Positions 1 through 12,100 of a DNA stretch of 38,924 bases are shown one piece after another. This stretch comes from a virus. The notes under the pieces are model-generated. The model did not search any database, was not told where the DNA came from, and saw nothing but the letters and a program-made list of their open reading frames with translations. The stretch spans positions 1-38,924 of the IMG/VR virus record IMGVR_UViG_3300035182_001043; one strand, given 5' to 3'. Position 1 is the first letter of the stretch. Every line of letters starts with the position of its first letter. The position numbers were made by a program, and so were the translations under genes.

Positions 1-3000
1 CATAGTACATTTGATTTAATTAAGCAAAAGCATATTGAAATAAATGAAGAAGAAAGTGAAACAGAAGGAGATACAACTGGTACTGAAGTTGTTGAAGAAA
101 CAGAAAGATTTTCAGATAAAAAAGTAGGTGAAAAATCATTATTACAATTAGCTGAAAAAGAAACTCTTTACATTTTAAAAAGTCTATTTAAAATAGTTGA
201 TGGTAAAGAAGTAGAAGGGTCTTTAGGTTTTCCAGAATTAGTTGACTTTAGTAAAATATGGAATACAGTTACTAAGGTAATTGGAGGTGAAAAAGATCCA
301 GTTAAAATGTATCTTAAGCTTCAAGCTGCTATACCATTTTATCCAGAATTAGGGCAACTTGTAAATAAAAAATTTCCAGATCCAAGAAATATTAAAACAT
401 TACAAGAATTTAATATTAAAGCAGCATTTTGGCAAGATTTTAAAAAACCTTTAATAAGATATGTTCAATTAACAGTTGGTATAGATGAAGAAACAGATGA
501 TTATAAATCTGAAGTAACTGATGCATCAATTGAATTTAAAAATATTATAAATAGTTTTAAAAGTGCTTTTAATTCATCTGCAGAAACTAAATATATTAGT
601 AAGGGTGCTAACAATAAGTCAACATTAAAACTTGATGTCTTAATGAAAGCTTTTCCAGATGCTACATCTATTGGTTTACCTGCACAACAAATTGAATTTA
701 TTAATGCATTAGGAGTTGGTTTACAAGATTTAATAAGTATTAAAAATGAATTAACTGGTAAATCAAGAGATTATGGAATTCCTTATATACATCAAATTGC
801 AAAAGAAGTTTATACATTAAGTAAGGATCCAAAACTTACTAATGATAAACAAAAAGAATTTATTAAAAAATTCATAGATAATCCTATTGATGCATTATAT
901 GGTAAAATACCTGCAGGAATACATGAAAATACTAACAGTCAAAAATCTGTAATACAAAAATTAGCAAGATTACAAAATAAATTTGGTAATAATTATGCAA
1001 GTTTTAGTGTATTAAATGCAGAGAAAAAACTTGTAAATGAATTTACAGAAGATAGTACTGTTACTATGATAGTTGATGCCATTAACAATGTTGAAAAAGG
1101 TAGAGATTTATGGACGAAGCCAGAATATAGTTATATGAGTTACCTCAATCCATTAATAAATGGTTTTACTGAGCAATCACAATTACTTAAATCTATATTT
1201 AAAGTTGAAGAAAATACATGGGATAGAAAAAAAGATGGGAGGTTAGATCTTGTAATGGTATCTGGTACTCAAATAGTTAATGTTGATGGTGCTAATACTA
1301 CATCTCTTGATATTCATGGTAAATATATTCAAGAATTAAACATGATGTTAAAATCAGGTTTTCAAGAATTTATGAGACATGCTTCTAAGTCAGCTTCTTT
1401 TGGTATGAAGTCTACTAAAATAAAAAACTTATATGTTGATATAGATCAATTTAAACCAGGAGGAGATGCTGATCAATATGCTGTTGATAATATATTTTTA
1501 GGTTATATTCAAGCTGAATTAATTAGAATACAAAAAATAAGAGCTAATAAAGAAGAGTATAAAAAATATGTAGGTTATAATAGAGAAATTAAATCTGCAG
1601 ATGGTGAAACTGTTCTTGGAATGGCTGGTGAGTTTTTTACTGCATTTGATAATATATTAACTAAAGATACTAAGGAAGAAATAATTAAGAAAGTAAAAAA
1701 TGGTAAATTACTTGATTATTTAGAGTCAGACCCTAAATTAAAAGAAGATATAACTGAGCAAGTAATTGCATATTTTGAAAGACAGTCTAAGGATAATAAG
1801 AAAGATTTTCAAAAATCTAAATGGATTGACCCAGCATTAACAAATAGTTTAAAAAAGTTTGAATTATCAACAGATGATGAAGAAACAATGCTTATTAAAG
1901 CACATACAATGAATGCATGGATTCATAATTTTGAGACTGCTAGTTTAATATATGGTGATGTAGTACAATATAATCATGCTAAACAAGAGTTACATAAAAG
2001 AAATCCAGGTTCTACTTCAGGTGGTAGAGGATTTATGACTGATCAGTATACTCAAAACTTTTTAAATAGTGACTTAATTAAAAATACATCATATGGTGCT
2101 AAACTTGCAGCTATGGATGATTTTGGTAGTGATTATACTCCATTTAATTATAGTAGAACTTATAACACTGCAATTATGCAGGAAGTTAAAAGAAGTTCAG
2201 TATATATTAAAAATATTGAAAAAGGTTTAAGAGAAGATTATAAAAATAGAGGATTATCTCAATCTGAAATTGATTATAGATTAAAGAAAGAATTAAAACC
2301 ATATAAAGAAATGGAAGAAGGTGATGGTCAAGGTTATATAACTATTGATGCATACCGTCTATTAAGACTTGCTGAAAAAAACTGGTCATCTGAACAAGAA
2401 GATTTATTCCAAAAAGTAATTAGTGGTAAAGAAATTAGTACTGAAGATATAACACAAATCTTTCCTGTATATAAATTACAAAACTTTGGACATTTAGCTA
2501 ATACATCATTACCAGTTAACGCAATGCATAAATTTGCATTGATGCCATTAATTCCATCACTTATTGCTGGTTCTGATTTAGAGTCATTACATCATCAAAT
2601 GATGAAAAGTAATATACAATATGCTACATTCCAATCTGGTTCTAAAGTAGGTAGTATTACATCTCAAGTAGATAAAAATGGTAAAGCAGTAGCAGATCAA
2701 ATATATGATGATAATGGTACTCAAAAAACATTAAAATCAGATATTGCTTTTACTAAAAATACAATATACTTAGCATATCTTAAAAATGTTACAGCTGTTC
2801 CAATTAAATTAAAAGGTAAAACAGTATTCTCTACTCAGTTAAGAGCACTTATTCTTGAAGGTTTATATGAAAATGGTAAATTAGTTAATAAAGCATACAC
2901 ACCATTTGTTAAAGCATATGAAGATGCAGTTGATTCTTATACTGAAATACTAAAAACTGAATTATTAAATGAAATTGGTTATGAATATAAAGATGGTAAA

Positions 3001-6000
3001 TATGTTAGTGGTGATTTAACTAAATTCATGGATGTAGTTCAAAGAGAACTTACTAGAAAAGATTTACCAGAACATTTAATTGATTATATTCAAGTTGGTT
3101 CTAATAATGTTTTAACAAAAGATTTATCATTACACATGCTCTCAGGAGATATTGAAAAAATGATAACATCACTTGTTGAAAAAAGAATTGTAAAACAAAA
3201 AGTAAAAGGTGAAGCATTAGTACAAGTTGCTAGTTCAATGACTAATGGATTATGGGATTTAGGTTTTAAATTTGAAAAAGCTCAAGTTGCAGAAATAGAA
3301 AAATACTTAGGTACTAATAACTTACCTTTCTATAATCCAGAGTCTATAGATCTTAATGTTAAATATAAAGACTATACTAAAGAAAAACTTACTGAGGTTT
3401 TTAAAAGAAATAAAAACATATTAGAAGATCAAGCTAAATATTATACTGATAGAAATGCATATAACTTAAAAGTTGAAACTGATTATTTAGAAGCTGTACT
3501 TGCTGGTAAAAAACCAAAAGTAACATCAGTTCCAGGTAATACATCTGCAATGAAAGTTGCTATTGCATTACAAGGTGATTTTAAAAATCTTTTAAAACTT
3601 AAAGATCTTGATGGTGTAGAAATAGGTACAAGAAAAAGATTAAATGAATTAATTAAAGATGATGAATGGTTAAATAAAGATAATAACCGTAAATCTGTAA
3701 CTTTATCAGCTGTAAGAATCCCTGTACAAGGAATGAACTCTATGGAGTTTATGGAAGTATATGAATTTTTGGATCCAGCTGCAGGTTCTATTATTATTCC
3801 TCCATCAGAAATTGTTGCTAAATCAGGAGCAGATTATGATGTTGATAAGCTTACTACATTTATGCCTAATATAGATGCAGATGGTAATTATGTAACATCT
3901 AATATATCTGAGGAAACATTAAAAAAATTAATTGCAAATGCAGAATCTAAAGGTGATAAAGCTGAAGTAGTTAAATTAATTGCATTACAGAAAAAAGCAA
4001 TTGAAAATAGATTAATTGATTCTATCAGAGGTATATTACAACTACCTGATAATTATGCTACATTAGTAAGACCAAATGAAACTTACTTAATGAAAGATAT
4101 TGCAGATGACTTAGTAGATTCTTTACCTGAATATGGAAGATATAAAACTATTAGTCCAACAAATGTATTTGAAGTAGGTTATAATCTAGCTAAACATGAT
4201 TATAACATGACAGGGAAAGATGTATTAGGTATCATTGCTCTTGAAAATAAATTACATCCATTGTATACAGCATTGGGTGCTGCTCTACCAAAAACATATT
4301 ATGGCTCAGTTAAAAATCCAAAGACTAAAAAATATGAAGATGATACAAGTATAATTTATGAAATGAGATTATTACTTGATCATAATGAAACTGAAGATGG
4401 AAGAATTTCTTTATCAGGTATTAATAGTGTAGATGGCCAAGATAAAATAGCAGATTTATTCTCACACTTAATGAATGGTTCTGTGGATGTTGAGAAAGAT
4501 GCATGGATTTTCTTTATTCAAGCTAATAAAGAGCTTATACCAATGTTGTTGAATTTACTTAAAGCCGGTGTCCCAAAAAGAGATGCTGTTTATTTTATAT
4601 CTCAACCACTAGTAAAAGAGTATGCAAATCAACAAAGACTATATGATGGGGTTTATGCAAATCTTACAGGTAAAGAAACATTATCTGATGAAAATAAAAA
4701 ATATAATGCACTTTTAGATGTATTAAAACAAACTGATATCTCAGAAAGTATTTATAAAGCAAATAGAACAAGATTAAGTAATGCAATAAAAAGTTATAAT
4801 AAAGAAGCTAAGGTATCAGTAAAACTATCTGGTGTTACTAAACCATATAATACAACATTAAAAAGCTTAATTGCAGATATAAAAGCTGATAAAGTTAAAA
4901 TAAATGATATTGAACTAATTAACAGTTCTGAAACTGGTCCATTATTTAAAAGTATAATTGCTGATCCTAATAATGAGTTTTATCACCCAATGTCTACTCC
5001 AAATTATAAAGATGTTGTACTTGCAGCAACTGAAGGTATGGATAAATTTACAACAGCGGATTTAAAAGAGACAATGACTAATAATGATACTACAAGTCCA
5101 AAAGCCATTGCAATATTCTTACATTATGTAGAGTATGAAAAGCAAATAAAAGATATGTCTGATCTTAAAAGACAGTCAAATCCTGATACAGCTACTTCTA
5201 AAACCATACAGGAGATCATGCAAAGAAAAATTGGTTTAGATATTTTATCTGAGTCATCTAAAATAGATCAGAATTTAGTAAATAAATTAAGAAAAGAGTC
5301 CATATTAGGGTCTTTCTTTGATAATGTTATTACTCAAGATTTAGTAGAACCTATATTTCCTTTAACAAATGATAAAAGAGTATCTGCTTACTTACTTAAT
5401 TATATTAAGAATAATAATATTCCACTTAAATTTGGTGAAGGAGCAGATGGTATAACTAATTTTATCACATCATTTAAACAAGCAATGGTAAATTATATTT
5501 ATCAAAATAGATTAAATGAGATAATAACTACTAAAGAACCATTTCCAGGGGTACCAGAATTATTTAGTACTTTAAATCACCAAGCCTATGTAACTAGGTT
5601 TATGAGTATGATAAGTGAAAACAGTCACTTAAAAGAATTGTATTCAGTACTAGAACAAATTACTGATGTACCGGTAAATATATTTAATTCTAAAAATTTC
5701 TCAATTAAAGATCAGGTATTTGATGCTAAAACTAAAAAACTTACAATTAAAGGTCAGATATCTGTATTAACATTAAACAATAAACCTGTAGTAAAAGGAG
5801 CACTATCTGATAGTTATCATCAAAACTTAATTGATCTTGCTGATGAAAATGTTATTAAAGTAAAAGATCCAGTTAAGAATAAAAAAATATCAGACATGTT
5901 TAAGATATTACCTCTTATATCTATTTTACAGAATGGAGTAGGTAACACTAAATATGGTCTTAGTTATGTTCTTCCTGATACTACATACTTTGAAATAGTA

Positions 6001-6132
6001 GAACCAGCATCTAGAGAATTTATTGCTAATAAGATGACTACATCTACTTTTGATAAAATTGCAGCTATGATGATTGCTAATGACCCTAATGTAAATAATT
6101 ACATTGATGATTCAATTATAAATAAACCTACT
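1..6132 (+). other. Module: crAss-type two-barrel (DPBB) RNA polymerase domain
   Basis: The key motif is D-Y-D-V-D at 3832-3846, preceded by SGA and followed by KL. It matches the D-x-D-x-D metal site of the beta'-like double-psi barrel (DFDID in phi14:2 gp66, as I recall it). About 40 residues upstream is RIPVQGMNSMEF (about 3718-3755), in the place where cellular beta' has its R-x-P segment. The beta-like barrel probably lies earlier, around YATFQSGSKVG (about 2623-2655), which carries the lysine expected of that barrel. The order beta-like then beta'-like on one chain fits the YonO/QDE-1-like polymerase class. About 2,044 codons are visible and the N-terminus is missing, so the size agrees with gp66-like enzymes (about 2,100-2,200 aa). 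The metal site is certain by eye; the barrel limits are inference. Confidence 0.85.
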
Positions 6133-9100
6133 ACCCAATCATCTACTAGTGTTAATAGTAATGATATATATTCTCAATTAGAAAATAAAAATGTAGTTAT
6201 TTCTAACATTAAAACTAAAGATGGTAAATATGATAGAGATGCTAATATAAAAGAAGCAAAAGCTAACAATAGAGTTTATACTATGGAAGTGGTTAGTGAT
6301 GTAAATAGTTTTAGTAATCCTTGGGCTTCTTTTAATAGAACAGGTACTATAAAAACTAATACTACTAAAGAAGCAGTTATAAATTATATTGATTGGTTAA
6401 CTACTGATAAATTTAAAGATGTTAAACCAAAAAGAAAAGCATTTATTCTAGATGTTTTAAAATCAGGTAAATTAAAAGGAAGACAACTTCAATATTATGC
6501 AGAACTTGGAGAACCGTCTCATGCTACAGCTTTAGATTATTTAATTAATAAATATGATTGGAATACTCAATCATCTACTAGTGTTGAAAAAGTAATCTAT
6601 AATAATAATGGTTTAACAATTATAGAAAATGGATTATCTGAAGATTTTGCAAAAAGTATTGTGCCTGATTTAGTAAAACAAATAGAATCACAATCTTATA
6701 AACAAACTAAATCTGCAAGTTCTTATGACTTTGGGACTAGATGGACTAGAATGAGTGATAATTTATCAAAAGATATTAAATTATCTTTTGTTACAGGAAT
6801 GCAATTATCTGGTTATGAGATAACAAAAGAAAAATTAGATAGATGGGTAACTGGTGAAACAGGAGCTAAGTTAGGATTACCTCCATATGGATATAATACA
6901 TTAGATCAGTATGGAGAACCTTTAAGAAGTATACCATCTTCTGTAATTATTGCTGCATCTAATGCTACAGGAATAGATTTATCTACATATCAAGCTTCAT
7001 ATAATTCTGTTTATGATAATAATGATCAAGGTAATTTAATATTTCATCAAGATAATACTGAACAAATATCTGATGCTCCAATTGTAACTTTATCTTTAGG
7101 TTTACCAATGAGATTTATTGCATTTGAATTAAAAAATGAATCAGATTATTCTTTAAATAATCAATTTATAGCAGATCCAACAATACCAACAGCATCAACT
7201 GCTTTGAAAAATAAATTTATTAATCCTTATGGTGATTCTTTTATATTATCAGATAGAACAGTATTAGTATTTGATGGTAAAAATAGAAATGTTGGTCATA
7301 AAATTCAATTTGATCCAACTTTAAAAGGAACAATGCCTGATTATTTACCAGAAATTAATGTTAATAAAGCATTTACAGGATTAAATCAAGAAGACAGATA
7401 TGTTAAAACAAAAGACTATAGAACTGTATTAACATTAAGAAAAATTAAAGATGATGGAATAGCTATTAAAAAGTTTGATAAAAACACTCAAGAATTAATT
7501 TATAAAAATGGAGTATATTCTATTATAAGTAAATCTAGTACTCAATCATCTACTAGTGTTGAAAGAGAATATACACCTGAAAATATAACAACATTAAAGT
7601 CAAATGAAGTATTTGTATTTGGTTCTAATAATAGAGGTGTTCATGGATTAGGTGCAGCTAAAAATGCTGTAACTAATTTTGGTGCAACATATGGTCAAGC
7701 ATCTGGTCAACAAGGTAAATCATTTGCTGTAATAACTAAAATGTATCAAAATAATAAACTTACTAAATATAATGAGCTTACTGATGAAAATAAAGTTTTA
7801 ATGGATAAAATGACTATTAAAGATTTAAATGATTTAAGACTTGCTGCAATAGAAAATCCAAATAAAAAATATTATGTAACAGAAATAGGTACAAAACTTG
7901 CAGGTAGATCAGTAGAACAAATGAAAGATTTGTTTACAAGAATGAATAATAAGTTTGGTATACCAGATAATATCATTTTACCACAAGTATTTGAAGTTAG
8001 AACTACTCAATCATCTACTAGTGTTAATATATATTCCACTGATGATAATGGATTTAAAAAACTAAGTAATCTATTAAATGGACCTGTAAAAGCTACACTT
8101 AATGGTAAAGAACGCACATTTAAAACAATAGAGCATTTATATCAAGTTAAAAAAGCATTATTTGCTGGAGATACAGAAACGGCTAATAAAATATTTGCAG
8201 CTACTACCGGTTTTGATGCTCAAAAGTTATCTAAAACTATTAAAAATTTAGACTCTGCAGCATGGGATGAGATTTCTAGTCAAGAGTTAGAATCAGCAAT
8301 GAGATTAGGTTTTGAGCAAAATCAAAGTGCTAAAGACTTATTATTAAGTACAGGAACTGCAAACCTTACACATAAGGCTAGATTTAATCTTGGTAAATGG
8401 GAAACAGTATTTCCAGAAATTCTTATGAAAATAAGAGAAGAACTTAAATCTACTCAATCATCTACTAGTGTTAATCCATTAGTAGAAGCAGGAGTAAAAT
8501 CTACAGATATGTATGGTAATGCTGCTAAAGATATTCAAATGGCAGATGAATCCACTCAATTTATTGGATTTGGTACTATAATGAAAGAAGGTAATGTATC
8601 TTCTACAGATAAGTATGCCAAAGCTTGGGGTAATAAAGCTAATACAGGAATGTATACATCTGGTGATACTATAATGGTATCAGGAAGTGGTAACTTTGGT
8701 AGAGGTGGTGTAGATAAAACAGAAGAAGCTAATACTATTAAAAAGACTCTTACAGAAAAATATAAACCATTATTAGATAAAGCTATAGTTGCTGGTGCAT
8801 CTTTTAGAATAGGAAATCAATATTCTAAAGGTAATTTATCAGATCAATTAGTTGCAGATTATTTACAAAAAAAGGGTTATATTGAAGAAAAACTTAATGG
8901 TTATTCTAGATGGACATCTCCTATTAAACCTACTCAATCATCTACTAGTGTTGAAGCTAATGTTAATAATGAATATACTTTTAACTCAGCAGGTGTTTTA
9001 GAATATAAAAATAAAGAGCTTGATGCTTTGTTTTTAAAATTAAGAGATGATTATAAAATACCTAGTATTCCTAAAACAAAAGAAGAAACAAGATTATTTA

Positions 9101-12100
9101 GATTAAAAAATGCATTATTGCTTACAAAAAATGCAGATACAAATGATTATATAAAAATACCTGATTTATCAGATATATTTACTAATACAGAAGCTTTTAA
9201 CTTGTATAAACAATATTTAAACAACATTGATAATTCTAGAGATTTATTTATTGAAAGATTTAAAAATGATTCTTTATTTAATCAAGAAATAGAATTTAGA
9301 CCTGGTGAAATTAAAAAAGGATATGAGTTTATACCTAAAACAACAAAAGCATTAATTGAACAGCCAAGTATTTTGTTTTTAGAATTGTTTAAAAATGCTG
9401 GTTTAAAACCTGGTACAGATGCTCATAGAGCTAAATTATTAGATTTAAAGCAATTTATAGACTCTAAAACAACAGTTTTATTAAATAATGCTATTAAACT
9501 TGAGTTAGGTATTATTACTACTCAATCATCTACTATTGTTAAAGAAGGAGTACAAGAACTATTTGATTCTAATCCTGAATTAGCTAATCAAGTATATGAA
9601 GCTTTAGGGTTTGAAAATAACGTAAGTTTTCCTAATGAAAAAGAAGTAAATAATACACTATCAAAAATAAATGAAAAACATAATTTAGGTAATATAAAAG
9701 ATTTAGATGGTGAACCTATTTACAACTTTGAAGATACAATATTACAAAATGGTTTAAATAATTTAACAACCAATCAATGGGGTCATGGTGCTACAAGAAC
9801 TCCTTATGGTAAAGAAGGTGTTGAAAGATTAGAAAATATATTATTAAAAAAAGATGAATTTACAGGAGATTTTGGACCAATTGCTGGTACAGAGTTATCT
9901 AAAACTAATAAGTATGCTAATACTTGGGAATCTGGAAGATTTATAATAACAAGGAATGATGATAATTTTTATAACAAAGATGGTAGTTTAAATACTGATG
10001 GTATTGAAATTATATTAAATACAAGTTTTGAACCTTATGGTAATTATTTAGCCGCTAAATATTCTAATGTTATTTTTAAAGATGCTTTTGGTAATATTAT
10101 AAAACCTTTAAGTAAAATAACCCCACAACAAAAACAACAAGCATTACAAGCTTATTCTCAATATTTAGATACAACTAATAATCCTAGTATAGAAGGATTT
10201 AAAGAGTTTGTTACTACTAAATCAGTAATTGAAGCTCCAGTAGTTAACATAGAAACTGTAATTAAAAAAAGAGAACCCGTATCATTTAATAATACTTTTA
10301 CATTCAGTGATGGTGTTGAAATTAAAACAGGAATTATAAGATTAAATGATCAACAAAAAACAGCTTTACAATTAGCAGTTGATGCCATTAATAATAAAAA
10401 TACAAAATTTGTTTTAAAAGGTTATGCAGGTACTGGTAAAAGTACAATAGCTAAATTTATTCAACTATATGTAAATACTAAACATAGAGGTATGAAAGAA
10501 ATAGTATATGCAGCTCCTACACATAAAGCATCTATAAATTTATTAGTACAATTAATTAGAGGAGGTGTTACTAAAAAACCTATAACAACTGCTAAACTTT
10601 TAAATAAACGTAAAATTGATGGTGTTTTTAAACCAGGTCCTAAACATGCAGTACCATATAATGGAATTTTAATAATAGATGAGTCATCTATGATTGATAA
10701 TTCTGATTATAAAGATATTTATGAATTAGCACAAAATAATAATACTACAGTAATATTTATGGGTGATCCTGCTCAATTACCTCCTGTAGGAAATAGTTCA
10801 TTAAGTCCAGCATTAACATACACTAAAGATAATGAAGGATATGAATTAACAGAAATCATGAGACAAAAAGAAGATAATCCTGTTTTAAAAATTATTACTG
10901 ATATTAGAAATAATATGTTAGACATAAAGGAAAATTTTAATTTTGATACAGAAATAAATAGTGAAGGTGAAGGTGTTAACTTTATGAAAAATAAAACTGA
11001 TTTTAACAATAAAATACTTGATACTTTTACTTCAGAAGAATATAAAAAAAACCCATCACATGCTAAAATAATTGCATACTCAAATGTAGCTGTTGCACTT
11101 TATAATCAACAAGTTTTTTCAAGTATGAATATTGATGAACCATATGGTGTAGGATCAACTCTTATGGGATATGAGCAATCAAGTGCTGATAGTATAATTA
11201 ATAATGGACAAGATTATACTGTAATAAGTAATGAGTATCAAGAATCAAAAGATACCTTATTATATAATGAATACATTAAAGATACACAACACACTATTCA
11301 AGGAAAACTTTCTGGATGGAATATAGAAGTTAAAAGAGTTTTTAATGAAAGTGATACTGAGTTAATAAAAAAACATAGTCCTCAATTATTAAAACCTGAA
11401 AAAGTTTTTATTATAAATCCACGTGATCCTAATAATTTAAATATATTGATGCAATTTTTAGCTGTAAAAAAAGCTATTAATGATAATACTATTTCTTGGA
11501 AATATAGAGCTGACGCTAGTTCAGAATTAGATTCATTATTTAGTAAGTATCAATTTCCAGATGATGTATTATTATTTGAAAATCAGCCTACTACTATGTC
11601 AATTCTTAAAAAAGAAAATCCTGAGTTATTTAAAATAGAAGCAGATGGTACATCAAAATATGAAAAATTAAATATTAAAGCATTCTTTAGTAAAAATATT
11701 GATTATGGTTATGCTGTAACAGCACATAAAGCTCAAGGTTCTACATATGATAATGTATTTGTAGATTATGAAAATATGGATAACCCAGCTAATGATAAAA
11801 TTATTAACTATAATGGTAAACCATATGGTAATGAAAGAAATATGTTAAAATATGTTGGTTTAAGTAGAACATCTAAAATGAATTATGTTTATACTAATAA
11901 AGCATCTGATGTTTCTAATGTTGCACCAATAGTAAAACAACTACAAGAAGAGGTTCCTGATGGACAAACTGGAGAAGTTATAGTTAAAAAACCTGAACCA
12001 GAAGAAAGAAATATAAAAGTAGATAACTATACTTTTACACTTAAACCAGATGGTAAAATATATTATGGTAACGGTAATGAATTAACTGATCAAACTATTA

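Noticed and set aside
6133-9540. CRISPR array or inteins
   Set aside because: The 21-bp repeats are separated by 411-954 nt of coding sequence that is unrelated between intervals, and all are in frame. No intein splice-motif residues (C/S at start, H-N-C/S/T at end) flank the joints.
10773-11009. Leftward ORF opposite the helicase
   Set aside because: Low-complexity Ser/Phe/Leu product from antisense AT-rich coding DNA; shadow of the polyprotein frame.
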